Source: Microvirga arsenatis (GTDB taxonomy: Bacteria > Pseudomonadota > Alphaproteobacteria > Rhizobiales > Beijerinckiaceae). From it: a stretch of DNA of 64,000 bases. Position numbers and translations under genes: made by a program. The stretch spans positions 87,206 through 151,205 of the forward strand of contig NZ_JAAAXJ010000009.1 of the NCBI RefSeq assembly GCF_009910705.1. Reading direction: 5' to 3'. Within the stretch, counting starts at the first letter, position 1, and the number at the start of each line of letters is the position of its first letter. This document shows, in pieces, positions 32,320 to 41,647 of this stretch. The notes beneath the pieces are model-generated. The model was not told where the DNA came from and did no database searches. It saw only the letters and a list, made by a program, of their open reading frames with translations.

Positions 32320-34728
32320 ATGGCCGACCCGGCCCTTCCTCCCCCTCACCCGGTTCAACCGGCTTCAGGCTCGCCCATGTTCACGGTCGGGGGCATCGTG
32401 CTTGCCATCGGCGGGCTCTATTTCGGCCGCGACATCTTCATCCCCTTCGCACTCGCCATTCTCCTGAGCTTCGCGCTCACGCCCCTGGTGAACTGGCTGC
32501 GGCACCTGAGGCTGCCCCGGATCGCCGCCGTCATCGTCGCGGTCACCCTCGCCTTCGTCCTCATCGGCGGCATCGCCTTCGTGGTAGGGCGCCAGCTGGT
32601 CCAGCTCGCCAACAACCTGCCGACCTATCAGACCACGATCACCGAGAAGATCCGCTCCCTGCAGACATCCGCCCCTGGCGGCGGAATCGTGGACAAGGTC
32701 ACAACGACCATCCAGGACCTCAGCAAGGAGATCTCGGGCGAGGAGAAGAAGGGCACCGAGCAGCCGGCACCGACGCTCGGCGGCGCCGCCCCGCCCCAGG
32801 AGCCGATCACGGTCAGGCTCGAGCAGCCCCAGGCCCAGCCGCTCGAGATCATCCGCACCATCGTCGGCCCGCTGCTCGCGCCGCTGGCCACGGCGGGCCT
32901 GGTCGTCATCTTCGTGATCTTCGTGCTGCTCGAGCGGGAGGATCTGCGCGACCGCTTCATCAAGCTCGCAGGCGCCGGCGACCTTCAGAAGAGCACCCAG
33001 GCGCTCAACGACGCCGCGGCGCGGGTGAGCCGCTACCTGCTCATGCAGCTCGTGGTGAACCTCACCTATGGCATTCCCATCGGCATCGGCCTCTACTTCA
33101 TCGGCGTTCCCAACGCCGTGCTCTGGGGCCTGCTCGCGGCCGTGCTGCGTTTCGTGCCCTATCTCGGTCCGTTTCTGGCTGCGCTCTTCCCGATCGCCCT
33201 TGCCATTGCCGTCGATCCCGGATGGTCGATGCTCCTGTGGGTGATCGGCCTTTTCCTTGTCGCGGAGCTCATCAGCAACAACGTGATCGAACCCTGGCTC
33301 TACGGGTCCAGCACGGGACTGTCCTCGCTTGCGATCATCATGGCGGCGATCTTCTGGACCTCCCTCTGGGGTCCGGTGGGCCTGTTCCTGGCGACCCCGC
33401 TCACCGTCTGCCTCGTGGTGATCGGGCGCTACGTGCCGCAGCTCGAGTTCCTCGGCGTTCTCCTCGGCAGCGATCCCGTGCTCGCGCCCGAGGAGCGGCT
33501 CTACCAGCGGCTCCTCGCCGGCAATCTCGAGGAAGCGGTCGAGATCGCGGAGAATTACGTGGACGAGCACTCCTCGCGCGAGTTCTACGACCACGTCGGC
33601 ATCCCCGCCCTGCGCCTCGCCGAGAACGACCGGCAGCGCAGCACCACCGACACCAATTACAGGCGCCTCGTCGCCAACACGGCCGTCTGCGTGGTGAGGG
33701 AAGTGGCCGATCACGTGCGCGAGACGCCGTCGGCTTCCGATCAGATCGAACCTGACGAGGCGAAGGCCAAGCCGTCGCCCGTCCTCTGCATCGCCGGCCG
33801 GACGGAGCTCGACCGGGCGGCTTCCGAGATGGTGGCGCAGGTCTTGGACGAGAAGGCCATCGGAGCGCGGGTCCTGCCTCCCATCTCCGTGACGGAAGGC
33901 GCCCTGGCTCAGCTCGATCTGACCGGCGTCGAGGTCGTCTGCCTGTCCTACCTCCATCCCCAGCCGCAGGTCTTCGCCCGCTACATCTGCCGCCGCCTGC
34001 GGCGGCGGGCGCCCCATGTGAAGCTCATCGTCTGCTGCTGGAACGCCCCGCCCCAGAGCAGCCATACGGAGGACATGGCCCGCCAGATGTCGGCGGATGC
34101 GGCCATCCTGTCCCTGGACGTGTGCATCGGCCAGGTGGAGGCCTGGCTCGCGCGCCAGCCTTCGCCATCCGCCTCGGGAGACGAGCCGGCACCCCTGGTC
34201 GTGGACAACGAGCATGAAAGGCTCGAGGCCCTGCGCCGGCTCGGGCTCGCCGGCCGTCGCGGACCGATCTTCGACGAAGTGTCGAAGCGCGTCGCGCAGG
34301 CTTTCGACGCGCCTATCGCCCTGGTCTCCCTGACAACGGACGAGCAGCCCGTTCCGGACGCCGCCCCGGCAGGGGATTCCGCTTCGATGCGCCGGATCCC
34401 GCACGAGGAATCGATCTGCGGGCACGTTGCCGTCGGCGACGAAGTGGTGGTGGCCGAGGACGTCTCCAAGGATCCCCGCTTCACCGACAATCCGCTGGTG
34501 CTCGAAAAGGGCATCAGGTTCTATGCCGGCGCGCCGCTGCGCCTGTCGTCAGGCCTCGTTGTCGGTTCCCTCTGCGTGATCGACATGGAGCCGCGCCAAT
34601 TCTCGGACGAGGAGCGCCGGCGCCTTCAGCAGATGGCCGATGATCTGATGGCGCAGATCGAGCGCGACGCGGCCGAACGCACGCAAAGCGGGGGCCCTCC
34701 CGTGCTCCAGGGTGCGGGTGCAGGCTGA
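32320..34728 (+). CDS. AI-2E-type permease fused to a Rossmann-like domain and a GAF domain
   Basis: 802 residues. Residues 20-375 form an AI-2E (TqsA/PerM) transporter: eight helices, a soluble segment at 100-175 and the core motif YLLMQLVVNLTYGIPIGIGLYFIG...LRFVPYLGPFLAALFP. Residues 385-485 are a helical linker. Residues 487-605 alternate strand and helix (VLCIAGRTELDRAASEMVAQVL, GVEVVCLSYLHP, VKLIVCCWN), resembling a cobalamin-binding or receiver-like Rossmann fold without its ligand motif. Residues 630-785 are a GAF domain (ESICGHVAVGD, EDVSKDPRFTDNP, GSLCVIDMEP). Known family members are about 350-400 residues, so this is a transporter with a cytosolic sensory tail. Ligand and cargo unknown. 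Confidence 0.85.
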   Translation: MADPALPPPHPVQPASGSPMFTVGGIVLAIGGLYFGRDIFIPFALAILLSFALTPLVNWLRHLRLPRIAAVIVAVTLAFVLIGGIAFVVGRQLVQLANNLPTYQTTITEKIRSLQTSAPGGGIVDKVTTTIQDLSKEISGEEKKGTEQPAPTLGGAAPPQEPITVRLEQPQAQPLEIIRTIVGPLLAPLATAGLVVIFVIFVLLEREDLRDRFIKLAGAGDLQKSTQALNDAAARVSRYLLMQLVVNLTYGIPIGIGLYFIGVPNAVLWGLLAAVLRFVPYLGPFLAALFPIALAIAVDPGWSMLLWVIGLFLVAELISNNVIEPWLYGSSTGLSSLAIIMAAIFWTSLWGPVGLFLATPLTVCLVVIGRYVPQLEFLGVLLGSDPVLAPEERLYQRLLAGNLEEAVEIAENYVDEHSSREFYDHVGIPALRLAENDRQRSTTDTNYRRLVANTAVCVVREVADHVRETPSASDQIEPDEAKAKPSPVLCIAGRTELDRAASEMVAQVLDEKAIGARVLPPISVTEGALAQLDLTGVEVVCLSYLHPQPQVFARYICRRLRRRAPHVKLIVCCWNAPPQSSHTEDMARQMSADAAILSLDVCIGQVEAWLARQPSPSASGDEPAPLVVDNEHERLEALRRLGLAGRRGPIFDEVSKRVAQAFDAPIALVSLTTDEQPVPDAAPAGDSASMRRIPHEESICGHVAVGDEVVVAEDVSKDPRFTDNPLVLEKGIRFYAGAPLRLSSGLVVGSLCVIDMEPRQFSDEERRRLQQMADDLMAQIERDAAERTQSGGPPVLQGAGAG

Positions 34729-34735
34729 CGGACCT

Positions 34736-35635
34736 TCACGATCCCTTTCGCCCGCCGAACCGGTTTTCGACCGGCCCGGTCGAGAGGGTCGCCACGATCA
34801 CGATGGCCGCACCGATGCACAGGGACAGGGTGGGAACCTCGCCGAAGGCGAGCCAGCCGGCGGCGGCGGAGAAGACGATCGAGAGATAGCCGATGGGTGC
34901 GAGCAGCCGGGCCTCCTGCTTCTGATAGGCCTGAAGCCAGCAATACTGGCCGATCTGGGCGAGGACGCCGATGAGGATGATGGCGGGAGCCTCGCTCCAG
35001 GGTATGGGCGCCCACGCGATGGCGGCGGGAACGGCCGTCAGCACCGTGAGGCCGACCGTGTAGAACAGCATGAGCACCACGGTGTCCTCGCCCGCGAGGC
35101 GTCGCGTCTGCACCACGGAGAGGGCGCCGAAGAACACGGAGCCGAAGGCCGCGAGCAGCCCGGCATTCCAGGGGATCTCGTCCGGCCGGAGCATGAGCAC
35201 GATGCCGATGAACCCCACCGCCGTGAGCCCGTAGCGGATGCGGCTCACCCTCTCCCCGAGCAGGAAAGCCGCCATCGCGAGCAGGATCAGGGGGCGGGTG
35301 TAGCCGATGGCCGTGACGAGGGCGAGCGGGAGCGCCGCGAAGGCTGCGAAGTTGCAGGTGAGCGCCGCGGAGTTGAAGGCGACGCGCGCGAGATGGCCGC
35401 GGATGTTCGACAGGCTCGCCAGCTTGGCGCGGTGGCGCCACATGAGCGGCGCCACGGCCAGGAACCCGACGAGGGAGCGCAGGAAGACGAGCTGGATGGC
35501 CGGGTAGGTTTCGCCCTTCGCCTTGACCAGGACCTGCATGACCGTGACGAGGCTCATGTCGAGCAACAGCCATCCCGCGCTGCTCCACAGGGACACCGCA
35601 GGGCGGGCGGAGCGGCTGTCTGCTTCGGCCGCCAT
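34736..35635 (-). CDS. EamA-family (DMT) transporter
   Basis: 299 residues, ten predicted helices in two EamA repeats (first with LVFLRSLVGFLAVAPLM and RYGLTAVGFIGIVLML, second with APIGYLSIVFSAAAGWLAFGEVP). ATG 35635 lies 4 bases after the stop of the PIG-L gene, so it is the last gene of the ROK/PIG-L arm of the sugar locus and may move a product of that pathway. No strong ribosome binding site. Converges on the AI-2E fusion gene with a 7-base gap. Confidence 0.84.
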   Translation of the reverse strand: MAAEADSRSARPAVSLWSSAGWLLLDMSLVTVMQVLVKAKGETYPAIQLVFLRSLVGFLAVAPLMWRHRAKLASLSNIRGHLARVAFNSAALTCNFAAFAALPLALVTAIGYTRPLILLAMAAFLLGERVSRIRYGLTAVGFIGIVLMLRPDEIPWNAGLLAAFGSVFFGALSVVQTRRLAGEDTVVLMLFYTVGLTVLTAVPAAIAWAPIPWSEAPAIILIGVLAQIGQYCWLQAYQKQEARLLAPIGYLSIVFSAAAGWLAFGEVPTLSLCIGAAIVIVATLSTGPVENRFGGRKGS

Positions 35636-35639
35636 GCGC

Positions 35640-38036
35640 TCAGGCAGGCTGCACGAGATTGGCGAGCAGGCGGAACGCGCCGGGAACGAGCTTGTCGAGC
35701 TGGTGGTGCAGCACGAGCGACACATGGGTGTGCCGCCCGCGCCCGATGCGGGCGGAGATCAGGGAGCCCTTGAGCGGGTTCTCGCCCGGATCGTTCATGG
35801 CCAGCAGTTCCTCGTAGGCGCCATCGTATTCCGCCGCGAAGTAGAGCCCCCTCTCCTTGTCCCAACCCTGCCAGTCGCCGGCCTCGATGGGATTCGGAGA
35901 GGTCAGCAGGGGGTGATCCGGCCTTAGGACCGTCACGGGAGCGGCGGGATCGGTGACGCGCCAGCGCAGCGAGGGCGAGCCGATGACGAGGCGGCGCGGC
36001 GGCGTGGCGACGGGGTCCCACGCATCGGTGGGGCGATGGTAGAGCGTCACCAGATGGCCTCCCTCCTCCACGAAACGGTGCAGACGCACGGTCGCCCCCT
36101 GAAGGTCGCGCCTGAGGCCGAAGGCGAAGATGCCGACCACAATGGTGGTGAAGGTGGAGAGGGCGCCCGCCTTCAGCTCGGCCTCGCCGAGATCCGTCAC
36201 GTCGAGGCCGAGGCGGCGCATGTGAACGCCGACATTGTCGCTTCCCCCGCCCACATAGCCGATACGGGCGCCCGCCGGCAGAGCGACCTCGAGCGACAGA
36301 ACCCGCAGCTCCGCCGGCGCGATGAAGGTTGTCGGCCTGATATGGCGATAGCTGATGGTGTGGAGCGAGCTCGCAGGCCTGCCGTCGACGATGGGAACCA
36401 GCGTCGAGACGCCGGGGCGGAGCTCCCGGGGCGGCAGGGCCACCCAGTCGCTCCCTTCCCTGCGCAGGATCCAGCCCGCCGGCGCCTGCCAATCGGTCGG
36501 CTCGGCCCCGATGGCCTGCACCCGAATGCCGGAGGCTGGCCCTCCGGCCCTGATGAGCGCCACGGCCGGATCGAGAGAGAGAGATTGCGGCGGTCCGATT
36601 CTCAGGGGCTCCTCCGGGTCGAGATCGACCTCGATCCTGCGCTCGCCGACCCTGCCGGAGATGCGAACGCCTCCCTCGCCGTTGCCGTCCAGCGGATCGA
36701 AGGCTTCGGGGTAGTTCCCGGTGTGGGGAGCCGCTGCGGGAACCGCGATCTCGACCTGCACATGTCCCGGCTCCTCGTGCATCGCGAAGGCATCGAAGCC
36801 TTCGGGAAGGCGGGGCGTCACCGCGAGGTCCGAAAGCCCGGGGGCGTCGATATGCACCTGCAGCGCCATCCGCGCGCCGGGATGAGCCGGCCCGGTGAAA
36901 AAGGCGCGGGCCGTGTTGACGCTGGCCTCGAAGAGAGCCGCATCGATCTCCCGCAGCTTCCGGTCGAGGCGATGCGCCACCCTGCCCGCCGCCCCTTCGT
37001 CCAGCCCCGCGCGGGCCTCTTCGATCCGCCGCGCCGCACGGGCGAGCGCCTCGGCAATGTGGGCGCGGTTCGGGAAGGCGGCAATGGCGGCATCGATCTG
37101 CGCCTGCGCCTCCTGCAGGGCTGCGGCCGCCGGTCCGGTCACGCCCGGCATGGCCGCCATGTCGGCGAGGGTGGCAGGCAGATGGGCGCGGATGTCGTTC
37201 TCGGGCGTGGCCTCGCCGCCGGCCCGGAGCTTCAGGTGCAGGCTCCATCGATCAACCGGCTTGTCGCGCCACGCGCCCATGCCCTGGGACGCGTGCGCGG
37301 CGCGCGACCACTCGCCGAGCTGCTTGTAGGCGAGCCCCGTCACCTCGTCAGCGCCGGCAACCGCGAGGCTGAGCGTCACCGGCGGCGGAGGCTCCTCGTC
37401 GTCATAGGCATAGCCGGCGCCCGACCAGGCCGGAAGGTAATACTTGGACACCTGCCAGGGTCGCAGGCCCATGGCGGCGTGCTCCGGAAAGGCGGAAGGG
37501 TCGGCGGCAAGCGCGAGCGCCCTCTCGGCGGAGCGGGTCATGGCGCGGTGGTGGCCGTGCTGGCCGGGCACATCCAGGAAGGTGGGGATGACGATGTCCG
37601 GACGATAGCGGCGATAGGCGCGCACGAGGCGCTCGACGATGCGTTCCTCGCCCCAGCGGCGAAGCGTGTCGTCGCCGTTCTTCGAGAAGCCGAAATCATG
37701 GACCGGATCGTCGGGACCATGGCCGAGCCACGCCACATCCGCATCCATGCGGCGCGCGGCCTCTTCCATCTCCGCCGTTCTCAAGACCCCGAGAGCGCCG
37801 CCCCGCTCCGGCCCGAGCGCGTTCTGGCCGCCCTCGCCTCTCGTCGAGCAGGCGACCACGATCCGCATGCCGTAGCCGAAGCGGAGGGCGGCGAGCATGC
37901 CGTTGATCTCGTCGTCCGGGTGAGCTCCGGTATTCATGACGGTGAGCACCGAGCGCAGCCGGCTGAGGGCGCGATGCAAGCGGACCAGGGCCGGCTGATG
38001 AACGGCGCGGGCAAGGCGGCTGTGGTCATCCAGCAA
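35640..38036 (-). CDS. PIG-L family deacetylase with large C-terminal extension
   Basis: 798 residues. N-terminal PIG-L/LmbE domain (about 30-220) with zinc motif AHPDDE (38-43) and the distal HGHHRAM near 160. The family removes acetyl from N-acetylglucosaminyl compounds (mycothiol, bacillithiol, GPI precursors, chitin oligomers). The remaining 550 residues include an NEW1-like beta region and a final alpha/beta domain (about 590-790: IGYVGGGSDNVGVHMRRLG, FVEEGGHLVTLYHRP, GRGRHTHVSL) like class I glutamine-amidotransferase/ThuA folds. Start is TTG at 38036: GAGGAG lies 7 bases upstream and it overlaps the end of the ROK gene. No signal peptide, so cytosolic. Confidence 0.84.
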   Translation of the reverse strand: MLDDHSRLARAVHQPALVRLHRALSRLRSVLTVMNTGAHPDDEINGMLAALRFGYGMRIVVACSTRGEGGQNALGPERGGALGVLRTAEMEEAARRMDADVAWLGHGPDDPVHDFGFSKNGDDTLRRWGEERIVERLVRAYRRYRPDIVIPTFLDVPGQHGHHRAMTRSAERALALAADPSAFPEHAAMGLRPWQVSKYYLPAWSGAGYAYDDEEPPPPVTLSLAVAGADEVTGLAYKQLGEWSRAAHASQGMGAWRDKPVDRWSLHLKLRAGGEATPENDIRAHLPATLADMAAMPGVTGPAAAALQEAQAQIDAAIAAFPNRAHIAEALARAARRIEEARAGLDEGAAGRVAHRLDRKLREIDAALFEASVNTARAFFTGPAHPGARMALQVHIDAPGLSDLAVTPRLPEGFDAFAMHEEPGHVQVEIAVPAAAPHTGNYPEAFDPLDGNGEGGVRISGRVGERRIEVDLDPEEPLRIGPPQSLSLDPAVALIRAGGPASGIRVQAIGAEPTDWQAPAGWILRREGSDWVALPPRELRPGVSTLVPIVDGRPASSLHTISYRHIRPTTFIAPAELRVLSLEVALPAGARIGYVGGGSDNVGVHMRRLGLDVTDLGEAELKAGALSTFTTIVVGIFAFGLRRDLQGATVRLHRFVEEGGHLVTLYHRPTDAWDPVATPPRRLVIGSPSLRWRVTDPAAPVTVLRPDHPLLTSPNPIEAGDWQGWDKERGLYFAAEYDGAYEELLAMNDPGENPLKGSLISARIGRGRHTHVSLVLHHQLDKLVPGAFRLLANLVQPA

Positions 38037-39279
38037 GGGACATCTCCTCGTTCGGTTGTTCGCGCATGGCGGCCTGGGCGGTGTCGAGCCGGGGGGTCAT
38101 CGTTTCCAGAAGCGGCAGGGCCGCGGCGCCGAGCGCGGCGGTGAGCCGGCCGGTCCGCCCCTGGATCAGCCGCGCCTCGCTGCGGTTCCTGCGGCGCGCG
38201 ACGGACAGGGGAAGCGGCTGCATGGCCTGCGTGAGATCCTCCAGCAGGCCCGGCGGCAGCGCGCCGCCGATCACGATGGCCTCGGGGTCGAAGAGGTTTT
38301 CCAGCATCGCGATCTGCGGCGCGAGATAGGCGGCCGCCTCCGCGACCCACGCCTCGATCACCGGATGCCGCTCGCCATGCAGCTGCTCGAGGCGCGCATA
38401 GTCGACGCCGTCGATTCCCGTCGCAGCCAGCTTCTCGGCAAGGGCTTGGATCGACGCATAGGCTTCGAGGCAGCCATGCTGTCCGCAGGAGCAGCGACGG
38501 CCGCCCTTCTGCACCAGCACGTGCCCGATCTCGCCCGCGTTGCCGTTCGCTCCGCGGTAGGGCCGCCCGTCGACCATGATGCCGAGGCCGAGGCCCTGCC
38601 CGAAATAGATCAGGCAGAAGTTCTTGAGGTCCCGCGCCGCTCCGTGCAGGCGCTCGCCGACGGCGGCGGCGGTCGCATCGTTTTCCAGGGTGATGGGCGC
38701 ATTCAGCATGCGCCCGATTCCGGCGGCCGCATCGAAGTCCAGCCATCCCGACAGGGTCGTCGGACCGACGGAGGTCATGCCCTCCACGTTGAACGGTCCC
38801 GGCATCACGACCCCGACCCCGAGGAGCTGGGGCACGGGCGGCTTGAGACTGCCCTGCGCCGCCTCGATCTCGGCCTTGATGACCGGCAGCACCGAGTCGG
38901 GATCGTTGTGCCTGATCGGCACCGTGCGCTGCGCGCGGACGCGCCCGCCGATATCCACGAGAAGGGTGGAGACGTGGTCCGCCGCGATCTCGATTCCGGC
39001 CGTCATGCCGCCGTTCGGATTGACGGCGAACTGGATCGGCGGCAGGCCGCGCCCTGCCCTGAGCCTCCCGGTCTTGATGAGAAGGCCGTCGGCCACGAGG
39101 TCCTCGACGATGTTCGAGACGGCCTGCGTGCTCAGATGCGCATGGCGCGAGATCTCGGTGCGCCCGACGGGCCCGAGCTGGCGCACGACGTCGAGCACCA
39201 CGCGCCGGTTGTGGGAGCGGTTGCGCTCCGGATTGCTGCCGATGGTCGAGCGTACCCCGGCCTTGGACTTCTTCGGCAT
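38026..39279 (-). CDS. ROK-family transcriptional repressor
   Basis: 417 residues. Winged helix at about 20-85 (GRTEISRHAHLSTQAVSNIVEDLVADG), then the ROK sugar-binding fold with ITLENDATAAAVGE, LIYFGQGLGLGIMVDG, the EIGHV histidine and the zinc motif CSCGQHGCLE. Members such as NagC, Mlc and XylR repress sugar genes and let go when the sugar or its phosphate binds. Divergent from the ABC importer genes with an 18-base palindrome between, so it probably controls both arms and senses the imported sugar. Confidence 0.92.
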   Translation of the reverse strand: MPKKSKAGVRSTIGSNPERNRSHNRRVVLDVVRQLGPVGRTEISRHAHLSTQAVSNIVEDLVADGLLIKTGRLRAGRGLPPIQFAVNPNGGMTAGIEIAADHVSTLLVDIGGRVRAQRTVPIRHNDPDSVLPVIKAEIEAAQGSLKPPVPQLLGVGVVMPGPFNVEGMTSVGPTTLSGWLDFDAAAGIGRMLNAPITLENDATAAAVGERLHGAARDLKNFCLIYFGQGLGLGIMVDGRPYRGANGNAGEIGHVLVQKGGRRCSCGQHGCLEAYASIQALAEKLAATGIDGVDYARLEQLHGERHPVIEAWVAEAAAYLAPQIAMLENLFDPEAIVIGGALPPGLLEDLTQAMQPLPLSVARRRNRSEARLIQGRTGRLTAALGAAALPLLETMTPRLDTAQAAMREQPNEEMSLAG

Positions 39280-39317
39280 CTCAGACTCCCGGCAGCAACG
39301 ATGGCTCGCCGGTGCGA

Positions 39318-39335
39318 ATAACTCAAGTGAATTAT
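39318..39335. promoter_or_regulatory. Probable ROK operator between the two arms of the sugar locus
   Basis: ATAACTCAAGTGAATTAT is symmetric at 14 of 18 positions (ATAAyTCA-nn-TGArTTAT), AT-rich against a GC-rich background, and similar in style to NagC/Mlc sites. A TTGACA lies 4 bases downstream at 39340-39345 and could be the -35 of the importer operon, though I see no good -10 at 17 bases. Confidence 0.6.
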
Positions 39336-39442
39336 CTTATTGACAGCCCGTTAACTCTAAGGGAGCCTTGAGGGTGGATCGGTCTCGCAGGCCGGCACCA
39401 GAAAAGGATCGGCGCTCAGCGCCAGCAAGAATGGAGAGGGAC

Positions 39443-40696
39443 ATGCGTTTCGGTCATATGCTCGCGAGCGTTGCCTTGGGCTTCGCCACCCTGGCCTCCA
39501 CCGGCGCCAAGGCCGTCGAGATCGAATACTGGCAGTACGTGTTCGACACCCGCGTGAAGGCGATGAACCAGCTGATCGCCAAGTTCCAGGAGGCGAACCC
39601 GGACATCAAGGTCAAGCAGACCACCTTCCCCTACGCCGACTACCAGACCAAGGTGGCCGCCGCGATCCTCGCCGGCCAGGGGCCCGACGTGGTGCAGCTC
39701 TTCTACGGCTGGACCGACAACTTCATCGCCGGCAAGATGATCCGCCCCCTGCGCGCGGAGGCCTTCCCGGCAGCGGAGATCGAGCGCGACTTCTTCCCGA
39801 TCGTGAGCGCCATGAAGCGCGGCAACGATTATTACGGCCTGCCGACCGCCGTGCGCTCCCTCGCCCTCTTCTACAACAAGAAGGCTTTCAAGGACGCGGG
39901 CCTCGATCCCAACAACCCGCCGAAGAATCTGGATGAGCTCGTCGCCGCGGCCGAGAAGACCACCAAGCGCGACGGCAGCGGCAACATCGTCTCCGCCGGC
40001 CTGACCCTCGACATGGGAGGACAGGATCATCATTGGTGGCGCGAGGTGCTGATCCGCCAGTTCGGCGGCGCGCCCTACACGGACAACGATACCAAGGTGG
40101 CCTACAACAACGAGGCCGGGTTGAAGGCCCTCACCTTCTACACGGACCTGCAGAAGAAGCATAAGGTCGGCCAGGCCGGCTTCATGGACGAGGGACAGGC
40201 CGCCTTCCGCGCGGGCCTCGCCGCCATGACCATCGACGGCACCTTCCGCCTCGGCTCCTTCGGCACGATCAAGGCCTTCGAGTGGGGCGTGACCGAGCTT
40301 CCCGCCAATGCCCAGGGCCAGCGCAGCAACTATGCCAGCTACTTCGCCAATGCCATCACCACGAAGGCGGAGGGCGAGAAGCTGGCAGCGGCCGAGAAGT
40401 TCCTGAAATACGTCTCCTCGCCCGAGGCCATGAAGGTGTGGATGGAGGTGGTGGGCGAGCTGCCGGCGCGCCGCACTGCGGCTCTCACCCCTGAGAACAT
40501 CGCGCATCCGGTCTACGGCCCGTTCCTCAAGGGCCTGGAATATGCCCACACCACCCAGTTCAAGGACGAGGCGGCCCAGCGGCAGGTGGCCATCGACATG
40601 GCCAACCGCATCCTGATCGGCGGCGAGGACCCGAAGGCCTCCCTCGCCAAGGCGGCGGAAGCCGAGCAGGCGATCCTCGACCGCGCCAAGCGCTGA
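39443..40696 (+). CDS. Sugar ABC transporter substrate-binding protein (family 1)
   Basis: 417 residues. Signal peptide 1-24 (KA-VEI), then VEIEYWQYVFDTRVKAMNQLIAKFQEANPDIKVK and AILAGQGPDVVQLFYGW, standard for family 1 binding proteins that deliver mono- and oligosaccharides, polyols or glycerol phosphodiesters. ATG 39443 with GGAGAGGG upstream. First gene of the plus-strand arm. Confidence 0.93.
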   Translation: MRFGHMLASVALGFATLASTGAKAVEIEYWQYVFDTRVKAMNQLIAKFQEANPDIKVKQTTFPYADYQTKVAAAILAGQGPDVVQLFYGWTDNFIAGKMIRPLRAEAFPAAEIERDFFPIVSAMKRGNDYYGLPTAVRSLALFYNKKAFKDAGLDPNNPPKNLDELVAAAEKTTKRDGSGNIVSAGLTLDMGGQDHHWWREVLIRQFGGAPYTDNDTKVAYNNEAGLKALTFYTDLQKKHKVGQAGFMDEGQAAFRAGLAAMTIDGTFRLGSFGTIKAFEWGVTELPANAQGQRSNYASYFANAITTKAEGEKLAAAEKFLKYVSSPEAMKVWMEVVGELPARRTAALTPENIAHPVYGPFLKGLEYAHTTQFKDEAAQRQVAIDMANRILIGGEDPKASLAKAAEAEQAILDRAKR

Positions 40697-40720
40697 CGCA
40701 AGCCCGCGGGGAAGCAGCGC

Positions 40721-41647
40721 ATGACCGCCGTCGCGCAACGGGAGGCCGCCAGTGGCGGCCTCTGGTCGAGGATGAGCCTCGGCCAGAAGCAGGTGATCTG
40801 GGCGTGGGGCTTCCTCGCGGTTCCGCTCGTCTTCTATGTGGTGATCCGCTTCTGGCCGACCTTCCAGGCCTTCTACCTGTCGGTCACGGACTGGACGATC
40901 ACCAAGCCCGCCGCTTTCGTCGGGCTGGAGAACTACAAGAGGCTCGCTGCGGATCCCCTGTTCTGGCAGGTGTTCCGCAACACCTTCCTGTACCTGATCC
41001 TCGGCACGCCGATCAGCCTGCTGATCTCCTTCGTGGTGGCCTATTACCTCGACCGGGTGCGGTTCATGCACTCCCTCATCCGCGCGCTGTACTTCCTGCC
41101 CTTCCTGACCACGGCGGCGGCCATGGCCTGGGTGTGGCGCTGGTTCTACCAGCCTGTGCCCATCGGCGTGATCAACGACATCCTCGCAAGCTTCGGCATC
41201 CCGCAGCAGCCGTTCCTGCGCTCCACCTCGCAGGCGCTGCCGGCGGTGCTCGCGCCCGCCGTCTGGGCGGGCCTCGGCTTCCAGATCATCATCTTCCTCG
41301 CCGGACTCAGGGCCATTCCCGTCACCTATTACGAGGCTGCGCGCATCGACGGGCTGTCGGAGGGCGCGATCCTGCGCAAGATCACGCTGCCGCTGCTGAA
41401 GCCCACCCTGGTCTTCCTGGTCGTGTTCTCGTCCATCGGCTTCCTGCGCATCTTCGACCAGGTCTACAACATCAACACGAACGATCCCGGCGGGCCGCTC
41501 AACTCCACCAAGCCGCTGGTGCTGATGATCTACCAGACCGCCTTCAGCTCCTACGAGATGGGTTATGCCGCCGCGCAGACCGTGGTGCTGTTCCTGATCC
41601 TGCTCGTGATCTCCCTCGTCCAGCTGCGCCTCATGAGGGACCGCTGA
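40721..41647 (+). CDS. Sugar ABC transporter permease (MalF/UgpA type)
   Basis: 308 residues, six helices. N-terminal WAWGFLAVPLVFYVVIRFWPTFQAFYLS, and the coupling motif [26 protein letters not shown]. The stop codon overlaps the ATG of the next permease (TGATG). Confidence 0.94.
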   Translation: MTAVAQREAASGGLWSRMSLGQKQVIWAWGFLAVPLVFYVVIRFWPTFQAFYLSVTDWTITKPAAFVGLENYKRLAADPLFWQVFRNTFLYLILGTPISLLISFVVAYYLDRVRFMHSLIRALYFLPFLTTAAAMAWVWRWFYQPVPIGVINDILASFGIPQQPFLRSTSQALPAVLAPAVWAGLGFQIIIFLAGLRAIPVTYYEAARIDGLSEGAILRKITLPLLKPTLVFLVVFSSIGFLRIFDQVYNINTNDPGGPLNSTKPLVLMIYQTAFSSYEMGYAAAQTVVLFLILLVISLVQLRLMRDR

